A stretch of DNA of 37,686 nt, from assembly GCF_003667505.1 (NCBI RefSeq), contig NZ_RCVJ01000080.1:1-37686 (forward strand). Direction: 5' to 3'. Source of the stretch: Micromonospora sp. BL4 (GTDB taxonomy: Bacteria > Actinomycetota > Actinomycetes > Mycobacteriales > Micromonosporaceae). The notes beneath the pieces are model-generated. The model saw nothing but the letters and a program-made list of their open reading frames with translations. It made no database searches and had not been told where the DNA came from. Positions 22,972 through 31,424 of the stretch are shown here, one piece after another; position 1 is the stretch's first letter, and every line of letters begins with the position of its first letter. The position numbers and the translations under genes were made by a program.

Positions 22972-23526
22972 TCAGCGCGCCACGACGGGTCGGAGCACGC
23001 TGGGCCGCGTGGCGGCCGGCACCTCGCCGATGGTGGCGACGATCCGCTCGCGGGGCGTCCGCAGGCGGGTCCGGAAGGCGTGGTTGAGCAGCGCGTCGAG
23101 CTGCCACACCCGCTTCGGGTGGGTGGTACGGATCAGGAACCGCTCGCGGATCCCGTCGATGGCGGTCGCGGCCAGCTCGACCGAGTGCAGACGCGGGTCG
23201 GGGCTCCAGGTGACGTTGCTCAGCTCCCGCAACTCGGTGTTGAGGTGCAGACGCAGCCGGTGCAGCAGCCGGGTCTGCTGGGTCACCACCAACCGACGGT
23301 GGGTCAGGAGCAGCAGGTAGTCGCCGGTGATCGGGCGGTCCGGGCGGCTGCAGCGGGTGACCAGGATGGTGGCGTCACCGGAGCCGACGCAGCGCCGGAA
23401 GACCGGCATGTGCCGGCTCAGGGTCTGCACGGCCAGGCCAGCCTCGGCGGCGGCCGGAAGGAACGTTCGGGAGAAGACGTCCATGACCTGCCCAACGACC
23501 TCTTCGACGGAAGTGACGTGGGTCAC
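22972..23526 (-). CDS. PH-like domain protein of unknown function
   Basis: 184 aa from the GTG at 23526; the frame extends to a GTG at 23562, and neither start has a clear ribosome site. Upstream is an A6 run on the coding strand (23532-23537), rare in this G+C-rich DNA. The N-terminal ~50 residues look helical (VEEVVGQVMDVFSRTFLPAAAEAG). The centre (GDYLLLLTHRRLVVTQQTRLLHRLRLHLNTELRELSNV, shown here only as its start and end: GDYLLLLTHRRLVVT and LRELSNV) has the strand pattern of bacterial PH/GRAM-like domains, with a final helix (KRVWQLDALLNHAFR). I do not recognise a named family. It lies between the two-component operon and the DUF1906 gene, all on the minus strand with gaps of about 85-100 nt. 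Confidence 0.65.
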   Translation of the reverse strand: MTHVTSVEEVVGQVMDVFSRTFLPAAAEAGLAVQTLSRHMPVFRRCVGSGDATILVTRCSRPDRPITGDYLLLLTHRRLVVTQQTRLLHRLRLHLNTELRELSNVTWSPDPRLHSVELAATAIDGIRERFLIRTTHPKRVWQLDALLNHAFRTRLRTPRERIVATIGEVPAATRPSVLRPVVAR

Positions 23527-23610
23527 GGCCGTTTTTTGGAACTTCCACGCGCGGTGTCGCACCGGCTGTCCGACATCGAGCCGCCCGGCCTGAGGGGCGG
23601 CCGACCGGCG

Positions 23611-24540
23611 TCAGCGGGTCGGCGGCAGCGCGCCGAGCCGGTTGAGGGTCCGGGGCTGGTCGCGGAAGACCCCGCGCAGCAGCCAACTCGGCTGGAGCCG
23701 CGGCTGCCGGAGATCGAGGTAGTTGCTGTCGATGTTGATCCGCACCCCGCCCCAGGTCTCGTGGTGGTCGCCTTGGTACTGCTTCATCCGACGGCCGGGC
23801 ATCCAGTACGACGCCGGCAGGGCGCTGTCCGACACCGTCTGGACGCCGTCCCAGCGGGCGAAGTCGATCACGTCAGGGCGAGCATGCCCCGGCCGCTGGT
23901 AGACCGCCACCTGGTCCGCCAAGCCCGCAGAGGTGACCTTGGTGTAGAAGCCGGAGAGGAACCGCAGCTGGTGCAGGCGCAAGGTCCACGCGCTCACGAA
24001 GGAGTTGACCGCTGCGGTGCAGGCGGCGTTCCCGGCCGGGTAGTTCTCCATGTCGAGCGTGATCGTGCTGGCAAGGGACAAACCGAGGCTGCGGGCGTTA
24101 CGGACCGCGTCGTCGGCCGCCTCACGGCCCTGAGCCGCGGCCCGAGCCGGGTCGATCTTCCGCTGGTACGTCGAGCACGGCGCCTGGAGGCCGACGTAGA
24201 GCGGGAAGAGCCGCCAGCCGGCCGCCTGCTGGGTCGCCACCCAACTCGGGGTCAGGTTGGGCTGGGCACAGCCCCGGTTGACGCCACCGATGTAGATGCC
24301 GACCGCTCGGTAGGGCGACTGCAGCCACGCCTTCATGGCCGCGTTCGACGGAGCGGCGCAGGTGTCGAACCCGAGCCCGGTGAACGTCCCGGGCTGTGGC
24401 CCGTTGTACGCGGCGGCGGCCCACGCCGGCCGCGCGGCGCCGGTCAGCCCGGCGCCCATCGCGAACACCACAACCGCCAACGCGGCGAGAACCCGGTGGC
24501 TGCCACGACGCGGGTCGAGCCGAGGAGGGCTGAGGGTCAC
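23611..24540 (-). CDS. Secreted DUF1906 (glycoside hydrolase-like) protein
   Basis: 309 aa from GTG 24540 (ribosome site weak). The signal peptide is basic (DPRRGSHR) and then hydrophobic (VLAALAVVVFAMGAGLTGA), with cleavage expected near ARPAWA-AAA. The mature part opens with FTGLGFDTCAAPSNAAMKAW and RAVGIYIGGVNRGC, the DUF1906 (Rv2525c-like) signature; the family has a TIM-barrel fold related to glycoside hydrolases. A conserved acidic strand is ITLDMENYP, where Asp and Glu are candidates for catalysis. Likely exported, perhaps acting on the cell wall or an extracellular glycan; activity is unproven for most members. It runs in the same direction as the PH-like gene behind it. Confidence 0.88.
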   Translation of the reverse strand: MTLSPPRLDPRRGSHRVLAALAVVVFAMGAGLTGAARPAWAAAAYNGPQPGTFTGLGFDTCAAPSNAAMKAWLQSPYRAVGIYIGGVNRGCAQPNLTPSWVATQQAAGWRLFPLYVGLQAPCSTYQRKIDPARAAAQGREAADDAVRNARSLGLSLASTITLDMENYPAGNAACTAAVNSFVSAWTLRLHQLRFLSGFYTKVTSAGLADQVAVYQRPGHARPDVIDFARWDGVQTVSDSALPASYWMPGRRMKQYQGDHHETWGGVRINIDSNYLDLRQPRLQPSWLLRGVFRDQPRTLNRLGALPPTR

Positions 24541-24664
24541 GTGTATTCCGATCTGATGTGGACGGTGGGCGCGGCCAGCGGCAAATCCTGCCCGCTCGAC
24601 CCGCCGCCTGTCCAGGCCGGTGCTCGCGATCCGTGGACGGCCGCCAGGGATGGCCGGGACGGCT

Positions 24665-25666
24665 TCAGGCCGGGTCGGATTCCAGCAGCTCCGCCAACCA
24701 GCCGGGGACCGCGTCGGCGTACTCGGCGCGGGCCGGATCGGCGGTGTCGAGGGCTCGCCGCCAGGAGAGCGACCGGCTCACCGCGCCCAGGCCCACTGCC
24801 AGGTCAGCGGCCTCGAGCAGGGTACGGCGATCGTACCGGTCGGTCCACGCCTCCAGGTAACCGTCGCGCAGCCGGGCCAGTCGGGTGTCGTCGGCATTCA
24901 GGTCGGTGGCGTACCGGATCGAGCGCAGGGTCACCAGCAGCGTGCCGAAGGGGTGCGCCACCGAGGCGTCACCCCAGTCGAAGTAGCGGTACCCGTCCGG
25001 TCCGGCGAACACGTTGCCGTCGTGCAGGTCGTCGTGCTGCACCGTGGCCGGGATGCCGATGTCGGCGAGCCGGCGGCACCGCTCGGCGTACGCCGGCAAC
25101 TCGGCCCGCAGCCGCTCGTACGTCTCCGGGCTGAGCCCGCCTTCGTCGCCGATCCGCAGTGACGAACGGTCGTCGAGCAGCTCGTCGAACAGCCCGGCAA
25201 GCACCTCGGGGCGGTGGTCCGGCACGCCGAGGGCGATCAGTTCCTCGGCCCGGGGCGCGCTGGCCAGTTGGAGCGCGGCGTACCCGGGCAGCGCCCGCTC
25301 CCAGTGCGCCAGGTCCGGGTCACGGCCCAGCACGTCCCGCAGCGACTCTCCGCCGTCGGGCAGCAGCGACCAACCCCGAACCGGGTCCACCGCGATCGGT
25401 GCGAGGACCCGCTCGGGCGCCAGGTCGGCCAGCGCCGCGATCAGGACGGCCTCGTGCACCGTGCCCGGGTTGTTGGCCTTGAACCAGACCGGCCCACCGT
25501 CGGTGGGCACCTTCCACACCAGCGACCACGGGCGCACCCGGGGCTCCACCGGCCCGGTCACCCGCCGACCGGCCTGACTGAGCTGCTCGTCCACCCAGGA
25601 ACGGGCCCGCACCTGCCACTGCTCTCGGGACCAGTCGGGGGCGCGCTCATCGGCGATCGTCGTCAC
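24665..25666 (-). CDS. Aminoglycoside phosphotransferase (APH)-fold kinase
   Basis: 333 aa from GTG 25666; the longer frame to 26128 is only a shadow of the thiolase gene. The Brenner kinase motif is present: VQHDDLHDGNVF (His211, Asp213, Asn218), followed by the metal-binding Asp in YFDWGDASVAHPFG. The N lobe has WSLVWKVPTDGGPVWFKANNPGTVHEA with the candidate ATP-contacting Lys. The family includes antibiotic kinases but also many metabolite kinases; resistance cannot be claimed here. TAGGGT (25679 to 25674, minus strand) lies 7 nt before the start codon, a strong hint of a leaderless message. It is downstream of the thiolase gene in the same orientation with a 68-nt gap. Confidence 0.9.
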   Translation of the reverse strand: MTTIADERAPDWSREQWQVRARSWVDEQLSQAGRRVTGPVEPRVRPWSLVWKVPTDGGPVWFKANNPGTVHEAVLIAALADLAPERVLAPIAVDPVRGWSLLPDGGESLRDVLGRDPDLAHWERALPGYAALQLASAPRAEELIALGVPDHRPEVLAGLFDELLDDRSSLRIGDEGGLSPETYERLRAELPAYAERCRRLADIGIPATVQHDDLHDGNVFAGPDGYRYFDWGDASVAHPFGTLLVTLRSIRYATDLNADDTRLARLRDGYLEAWTDRYDRRTLLEAADLAVGLGAVSRSLSWRRALDTADPARAEYADAVPGWLAELLESDPA

Positions 25667-25734
25667 AGTGCGCACCCTAGGCGGCCGAGCCGGGCCGGGG
25701 CGAGGACTTTTCCCCGCAACGACCGGGGCGGGAG

Positions 25735-26907
25735 TCAGAGCAGCTCGACGATGGTCGCGTTGGCCATGCCGCCGCCCTCGCACATGGTCTGGAGGCCGTA
25801 GCGGATTCCGTTGTCCCGCATGTGCTGGAGCATCGTGGTCATGATCCGGGCGCCGGAGCCGCCGAGCGGATGACCGAGGGCGATCGCCCCGCCGCGCGGG
25901 TTGAGCCGCTCCGGGTCCGCCTCGGTCTCCGCCAGCCAGGCCAGCGGCACCGGGGCGAACGCCTCGTTCACCTCGTACACCCCGATCTCCTCGATGCCCA
26001 GCCCCGCGCGGCGCAGCGCCTTCGCGGTGGCCGGGATGGGCGCGGTGAGCATGGTGACCGGGTCGTCGGCGGCGACCACGGCGGTGTGGATCCGGGCCAG
26101 CGGCCGCAGGCCGTGCCGGCTGGCCCACTCGCCGGTGGTGACGGCGAGGGCCGCCGCGCCGTCGGAGATCTGGGACGCGGACCCCGCGGTCACCACGCCG
26201 TCGGCGCGGAACGGCGTGGCCAGCTCGCCGAGCTTCTCCAGCGAGGTGTCCCGGCGGATGCCCTCATCGGCGGCGAACTTGCCGCCGTCGGCGAGCGGCA
26301 CCGGCGCGAGTTCCGGATCGAACGCGCCGGCGTCCTGCGCGGCGGCCGCCTTCTCGTGGCTGGCCAGCGCGAACTCGTCGAGCTGGGTACGCGAGAAGCG
26401 CCACCGCCGAGCGATCAGCTCGGCCCCGACCCCCTGGTTGAACGGCAGCGGCGCGTCGTCGGCGAAGCCCTCCACGCCCCGGTAGCGGGTCCGGAGCTGG
26501 TCGCTGAACGGCATGCCGCCGGCCACACTGGAGCCCATCGGCACCCGGGTCATCGACTCCACCCCGCCGGCGACCACCAGATCGGCCTGGCCGGAGAGGA
26601 CCGTCGCGGCGGCGAAGTGCAGCGCCTGCTGGCTGGAGCCGCACTGCCGGTCCAGCGTGGTGCCGGGCACGGTCTCGGGCCACCCGGCGGCGAGCACGCC
26701 GTTGCGGGCGATGTTCCAGGACTGCTCGCCGACCTGGGACACGCAGCCCCAGAAGACGTCGTCGACCTGCGCCGGGTCGAGCCCGGTGCGCTCGGCGAGG
26801 GCGCGCAGCACGTGCGCCGAAAGGTCGACCGGGTGGACGCCGGCGAGGCTGCCCTTGCGCCGACCGACCGGAGTGCGTACCGCGCCGACGATGACCGCGT
26901 CACTCAT
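25735..26907 (-). CDS. Acetyl-CoA C-acyltransferase (thiolase)
   Basis: 390 aa, normal thiolase length; ATG with GGGAG about 6 nt upstream. Active-site Cys89 lies in LDRQCGSSQQALHFA, the His in ALGHPLGGSGAR and the second Cys in MCEGGGMANA, with VNEAFAPVPLAW also conserved. It should cleave 3-ketoacyl-CoA with CoA to acetyl-CoA plus a shortened acyl-CoA (beta-oxidation type), or run in reverse. There is no neighbouring hydratase or dehydrogenase, so it appears as a stand-alone gene. A dyad-like sequence overlaps the ribosome binding region (26908-26924) and may be the site of a TetR-type fatty-acid regulator. Confidence 0.96.
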   Translation of the reverse strand: MSDAVIVGAVRTPVGRRKGSLAGVHPVDLSAHVLRALAERTGLDPAQVDDVFWGCVSQVGEQSWNIARNGVLAAGWPETVPGTTLDRQCGSSQQALHFAAATVLSGQADLVVAGGVESMTRVPMGSSVAGGMPFSDQLRTRYRGVEGFADDAPLPFNQGVGAELIARRWRFSRTQLDEFALASHEKAAAAQDAGAFDPELAPVPLADGGKFAADEGIRRDTSLEKLGELATPFRADGVVTAGSASQISDGAAALAVTTGEWASRHGLRPLARIHTAVVAADDPVTMLTAPIPATAKALRRAGLGIEEIGVYEVNEAFAPVPLAWLAETEADPERLNPRGGAIALGHPLGGSGARIMTTMLQHMRDNGIRYGLQTMCEGGGMANATIVELL

Positions 26908-26924
26908 GTTTACTCCCGGGTAAC
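26908..26924 (-). promoter_or_regulatory. Imperfect dyad at the thiolase start
   Basis: Plus strand GTTTACTCCCGGGTAAC: outer half-sites GTTTAC and GTAAC around CCCGG. TTAC...GTAA dyads are found before fatty-acid oxidation genes in actinobacteria and are bound by TetR-family repressors; assignment here is by resemblance only. Confidence 0.4.
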
Positions 26925-27030
26925 TTGAGCTGTCCCGATCCTACGTCGTCCACAAACCGGTCGTCCGCCCCCGGTCCGGTCCACCCGCGGACGGGTGCCG
27001 GCGCGGTGCGGACGCTGGCATGCTGGCCGG

Positions 27031-27459
27031 ATGGATGCCGAAGCTTTCCCGGTCCGGCAGTGGCGGGTGCCGGCGGGCGTACCGCTGGCGAAGCTGGCCG
27101 GCGCGGTCGTCCTGGTGGCGCTCGGCCTGCTCCTCGCCGAGGGCGACCCGGTGCAGCTGACACTGATCGGGCTGGTCGTCGCCGGCCTGGTCGGCTGGGC
27201 GCTGCGCGATGTCCTCGCGCCGGTCCGACTCGCGGTGGACCCGGCCGGCGTGGTGGTCCCGCAGGGTTTCGCCGGCCGCCGGCTGCTGCCGTGGGCCACG
27301 GTCGAGCGGATCACCGTGGACCGCCGGCCCCGGCTCGGCCTGACGACCGAACTGCTGGAGATCGACGCCGGCGAGTCGCTGCACCTGTTCGGCCGGTACG
27401 ACCTGGGGGCCACCCCGGACGAGGTGGCCGAGGCGCTGCGGGCGGTCCGCCCGGCGTGA
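27031..27459 (+). CDS. Bacterial PH domain protein (low-molecular-weight antigen-like)
   Basis: 142 aa from the ATG at 27031. Two hydrophobic helices (~20-38 and ~43-60) are followed by a PH-type domain: LAPVRLAVDPAGVVVPQ, RRLLPWATVERITVDRR and LLEIDAGESLHLF. This matches the small membrane-anchored bPH family common in actinobacteria. Function unknown; the PH domain would face the cytoplasm. CATGCT (27019-27024) lies 6 nt before the ATG and there is no Shine-Dalgarno, so the message may be leaderless. It is divergent from the thiolase and converges on the rhomboid gene. Confidence 0.82.
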   Translation: MDAEAFPVRQWRVPAGVPLAKLAGAVVLVALGLLLAEGDPVQLTLIGLVVAGLVGWALRDVLAPVRLAVDPAGVVVPQGFAGRRLLPWATVERITVDRRPRLGLTTELLEIDAGESLHLFGRYDLGATPDEVAEALRAVRPA

Positions 27460-27509
27460 CCGCGACGCCCCGGCGTGACCGCCCCGGCACGACACGCGCG
27501 CCGACCGGG

Positions 27510-28424
27510 TCAGCCGGCGAGCAGCTGCGCGGTGCGGAACAGGACCAGGCCGAGCAGTATCAGCAGGATCACCGCGCCGCCGGCGACCTGCACCAGCGTG
27601 CGCCGACCGCGCGGCGCGTACGCGAGCACCAGGGCCATCGCCCCACCGACCACCAGGCCACCCAGGTGCCCCGGGATCGAGATGCCCGGCACGGTCAGCG
27701 TGAACACCAGGTTGATCACCAGGATCGGGATCACCTGGGAGATGTCCCGGCCCAGCTTGCGTTCGATGATGATCAGCGCGGCGAAGAGGCCGAAGACGGC
27801 GGTGGACGCGCCGGCGGTGGCCGAGTTCTGCGCGCTGAACAGGTAGGCGGCGACGTTGCCGCCGAGACCCGCGATCAGGTAGAGCGCCCCGAAGCGCAGC
27901 GGGCCGAGGTTGGCCTCCAGCGACCGGCCGAGCACCCACAGCGCCCACATGTTGAGCAGCAGGTGGATCACGCCGTAGTGCAGGAACATGGCGGTGACCA
28001 GCCGGTACCACTCGCCGTCGGCGACCCCACCGAGCGTGCCGTCGGGGAAGACCGCCAGCCCGAGGACCGAACCCCAGTTGGTCAGCGGCGTGCTGCCGCC
28101 CATCAGGCCGCCGAAGCCCGAGCCGCCCACCGCCGCGTCCCCGCCTCGGTCCGAGGCGATGGAGAGCAGCATGAGCAGCACGTTCAGCGCGATCAGCGCC
28201 TTGGTGACGTAGCCGTGCCGGCCGGCGGTACCGCCACCAAAGGCGGTACGCGCCGGCCGGACGCTGCGACGTCCCTCGTTGACGCACTCCGGGCACTGGT
28301 GCCCGACGGACGCGTCCCGCATGCAGTCCGGGCAGATCGGCCGGTCGCAGCGGGAGCACCGGACGTAGGTCTCCCGGCCGGGGTGCCGGTAGCAGACCGG
28401 GGTGGTCGGCGGAGACTCGCTCAC
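27510..28424 (-). CDS. Rhomboid intramembrane serine protease with N-terminal zinc finger
   Basis: 304 aa from GTG 28424, with GGAGGG about 8 nt upstream. The N-terminus (~10-50) is a Cys/His-rich B-box-like finger: CYRHPGRETYVRCSRCDRPIC and CPDCMRDASVGHQCPEC (overlapping parts). Then come six or seven membrane helices. The catalytic dyad is visible as Ser207 in GASTAVFGL and His253 in IPGHLGGLVVGG; the first conserved segment is FLHYGVIHLLLNMWALWVLG. Rhomboids cleave membrane-spanning substrates inside the bilayer. The zinc-finger form is typical of actinobacteria. It follows the cyclophilin gene on the same strand with 100 nt between them. Confidence 0.95.
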   Translation of the reverse strand: MSESPPTTPVCYRHPGRETYVRCSRCDRPICPDCMRDASVGHQCPECVNEGRRSVRPARTAFGGGTAGRHGYVTKALIALNVLLMLLSIASDRGGDAAVGGSGFGGLMGGSTPLTNWGSVLGLAVFPDGTLGGVADGEWYRLVTAMFLHYGVIHLLLNMWALWVLGRSLEANLGPLRFGALYLIAGLGGNVAAYLFSAQNSATAGASTAVFGLFAALIIIERKLGRDISQVIPILVINLVFTLTVPGISIPGHLGGLVVGGAMALVLAYAPRGRRTLVQVAGGAVILLILLGLVLFRTAQLLAG

Positions 28425-28524
28425 CGGGCCGACCCTCCGTCCGCCACCGCGCGGTCCACCGACACCAGCCGGTGCGGTGCTCCGGAGCGCTCAATCATGC
28501 GAGCAAAGGTACCTCGCCCGTCGA

Positions 28525-29055
<531 letters not shown>

Positions 29056-29172
29056 GGGTACTCCTCACTCGTTGGTCAGTTCCATGCGGATCCTCCCATG
29101 TGCCCGATCTGGCATCGCGGAGGCATCCGAAGGTGGAGGATGACGAAGGAACAACTCCCAGGAGGTGGGACC

Positions 29173-29904
29173 GTGTTTGGAATCGGGCGGCGTAAGTCCC
29201 GGGGCCAGCTTGCCAAAGCCGAGCTGAACCAGAGCATCAGCCACCTGATGCTGGCAGCCAACCACGCCGCCAAGGGCGCCGGCGCAACGGTGGGTCCGCG
29301 GGTCCAGGTGGCCCGTGGCTACGTCGAACCGGCTGCGGCCAAGGTGCGCGACCGCGCTTCGACCGGCTGGGGGACGACACTCACCACGCTGGCACCGCTT
29401 GCCGCGGCGGCCCGTGACGGCGCCGCGCAGGCCGGGCCGCTCACCAGGAAAGCCAGGTCGAAGAACATGCGGATCACCAAGAAGAAGCAGCCGCGGCGGC
29501 GCGGCTCGATGATGACGGGCCTGCTCGCAGCGGGTGCGATCGCCGGGCTGGCCGGTGCGGTCGCCCTGCGCCGCCGCCGTGAGCAGCAGGAGTGGGCCGA
29601 GTACGACCCGACCCGCACCCTGGAGCCGATGCGCGACGAGGTGGATTCGATCGAGGTGCGGACCCCGTCCGCCACCAAGGGGACCGACGGGTCCGCGATG
29701 GCCGGGATGACCGGCGCCGGTAGTTCCGCGGTGGCCGGCGGCGACAGCGCCAGCACCACCGGTGCGCCCAAGCCGACCGGTGTTCGCCCGACCGACAAGG
29801 TCCCTTCGGTCGCCGAGGGCGCCAAGGACGCCTCCGGGCGCCCGGCCGACGACCTCACCAAGGCGCTGGGCAAGGACACCGCCCGCACCAACGGCCGCCG
29901 CTGA
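29173..29904 (+). CDS. DUF5324-like membrane-anchored protein
   Basis: 243 aa from GTG 29173, which has a near-perfect AGGAGG 7 nt upstream; the in-frame ATG at 29140 has its purines touching the codon. Composition: an Ala/Lys-rich helical first half (AELNQSISHLMLAANHAAKG, VEPAAAKVRDRASTGWG), a basic patch (KNMRITKKKQPRRRGS), one transmembrane helix (~118-135, GLLAAGAIAGLAGAVAL) with RRRR after it, and a low-complexity Thr/Ser/Gly/Asp tail. This layout resembles the DUF5324 proteins of streptomycetes; function unknown. Divergent from the cyclophilin gene and ending in a strong hairpin. Confidence 0.8.
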   Translation: MFGIGRRKSRGQLAKAELNQSISHLMLAANHAAKGAGATVGPRVQVARGYVEPAAAKVRDRASTGWGTTLTTLAPLAAAARDGAAQAGPLTRKARSKNMRITKKKQPRRRGSMMTGLLAAGAIAGLAGAVALRRRREQQEWAEYDPTRTLEPMRDEVDSIEVRTPSATKGTDGSAMAGMTGAGSSAVAGGDSASTTGAPKPTGVRPTDKVPSVAEGAKDASGRPADDLTKALGKDTARTNGRR

Positions 29905-29924
29905 CCCCGACGGCAGCGAACCGA

Positions 29925-29960
29925 GCGCCGGCGGACGCGGTTCCCCGCGTCCGCCGGCGC
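29925..29960. terminator. Bidirectional terminator hairpin
   Basis: Perfect 16-bp stem (29925-29940 with 29945-29960; 17 bp counting the A/T pair at 29924/29961) and loop TTCC, between convergent stops at 29904 and 29975. Confidence 0.85.
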
Positions 29961-29974
29961 TGTCGCGCGAGCGG

Positions 29975-31120
29975 TCAGAGCCAGCCGTTGCGGCGGAACC
30001 ATCGGTAGAGGGCCAGGGAGACGCCGAGCATCAGGGCGAGTACGACGGGATAGCCGTACGTCATGTTCAGCTCGGGCATGTTGTCGAAGTTCATCCCCTC
30101 GACGCCCGCGATGGAGGTCCAGACCGCGGCGATGGCCGCCCAGGCAGCGATCTTGCGCATGTCGTTGTTCTGGTCGACGGTGACCTGGGCCAGCCGCGCC
30201 TGGAGGATCGAGTTCAGCAGGTCGTCGTAGGAGTTCACCTGCTCGACGGTGCGGCTGAGGTGGTCCTGCACGTCCCGGAAGTAGCGCCGGATCTCCTTCG
30301 GCACCTCCCGGTTGACCTGCGAGGTCAGCGTCATCAGCGGCCGCTGTAGCGGCACCACGGCCCGCTTGAACTCCACCAGCTCCCGCTTCATCTGGTAGAT
30401 CCGCTGGATCCGCCCATGGCCGTTGCGGTCGAAGACCTCCGCCTCCAGCACGTCGAGGTCGTCCTCGATCTGCTCGGCGACCTCCAGGTAGAGGTCGACC
30501 ACCCGGTCGGTGATCGCGTACGCGACCGACCACGGGCCCTGGAGCAGCAGCTCCTGCTTGGTCTCCAGGTCTGCCCGGACCGGCGAGAGCCGGCAGGCGT
30601 CGCCGTGCCGGACGCTGATCAGGAAGTTCGGGCCGATGAAGAGCATCACCTGGCCGGTCTCGACGACCTCGGAGTTCTCGTTCAGCTCGGCGTGCTCGCA
30701 GTACCGCGCGGTGCGCAGCACCAGGAAACTGACGTCGCCGAACCGCTCCAGCTTCGGGCGCTGCTGGGCCTTCACGGCGTCCTCGACGGCCAGCTCGTGC
30801 AGCCCGTACGTCTCCGCGATGGCGGTCATCTCGGCCAGCTCGGGCTGGTGCAGACCGAGCCAGACGAAGCCGTGCTCCTCGCGGCGGGCCGCGGCCAGCG
30901 CATCGGCGTACGTCCAGTCGCCCGGTTGCCGCTTGCCGTCGACGTAGAGCGCGCAGTCGACGACGCCGCTGCGCCCGGTGCCGGCCGGGGTCGGCACGGG
31001 CGGCGAGCCGTCCGCGTTGAGGATCCGGGTCATCGCCCGGACCGGCGACGGCCACGCCCGGGGTCGCAGCACCCGGGGGGTGTGCGACGGTGTCCCGCCC
31101 TGACCTGGTCGATCCGTCAT
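29975..31120 (-). CDS. corA: CorA-family magnesium/cobalt transporter
   Basis: 381 aa from ATG 31120 with GGGAGGTGG about 5 nt upstream; the longer frame to 31255 is Arg/Pro-rich shadow. A large cytoplasmic alpha/beta domain (~60-310) is followed by two C-terminal helices. The selectivity signature GMN is in VEGMNFDNMPEL (~342), and the protein ends with a basic tail (YRWFRRNGWL). CorA pentamers conduct Mg2+ and other divalent ions across the membrane. TAGCCT (31158 to 31153, minus strand) is a likely -10, giving a ~25-nt leader. Confidence 0.95.
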   Translation of the reverse strand: MTDRPGQGGTPSHTPRVLRPRAWPSPVRAMTRILNADGSPPVPTPAGTGRSGVVDCALYVDGKRQPGDWTYADALAAARREEHGFVWLGLHQPELAEMTAIAETYGLHELAVEDAVKAQQRPKLERFGDVSFLVLRTARYCEHAELNENSEVVETGQVMLFIGPNFLISVRHGDACRLSPVRADLETKQELLLQGPWSVAYAITDRVVDLYLEVAEQIEDDLDVLEAEVFDRNGHGRIQRIYQMKRELVEFKRAVVPLQRPLMTLTSQVNREVPKEIRRYFRDVQDHLSRTVEQVNSYDDLLNSILQARLAQVTVDQNNDMRKIAAWAAIAAVWTSIAGVEGMNFDNMPELNMTYGYPVVLALMLGVSLALYRWFRRNGWL

Positions 31121-31162
31121 CGCGCCACCTCCCCGCGCTCGGCTGCGGCTTGAGGCTACGCC

Positions 31163-31424
31163 CGTCGCGGCCGGGGGCACGTGTGACGGCGGTCGCGTGG
31201 GGCGGCGCCGGGCGGACCGGGTCGCATCGGGGGGTGCGGGGACGACACGGCCCACCCGGCGCCTGTGGGGGCGGGGGTTGTGCTGCGCGCGTCACCGGAG
31301 GCGGGGGTGTTGATCTCCACTACGCCTGATGAGTGACGCTCGCAGCATTGTGGGCCGCCGGCCGTCCGGGCGGGAGTCCCGGGACGGCCGGCATCGTCGT
31401 TCTGTCGGGAACTTGACAGAAACG
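31163..31424. other. Intergenic region between aminotransferase and corA, with two hairpins
   Basis: No gene seen in about 260 nt. Just past the aminotransferase stop, TTCTGTC (31400-31406) and GACAGAA (31415-31421) form a perfect 7-bp dyad. A larger G+C-rich hairpin with CCGGCCGTC and GACGGCCGG arms (~31359-31392) follows. Together they probably terminate the leftward aminotransferase message. The rest (31163-31350) shows no structure I can name. Confidence 0.5.

Noticed and set aside
24665..25666. Antibiotic resistance kinase
   Set aside because: The APH fold is clear, but the family includes many metabolite kinases and nothing nearby points to resistance.
26941..28494. Long minus-strand frame of 517 codons
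   Set aside because: Shadow of the rhomboid and bPH genes, which have clear motifs in other frames.
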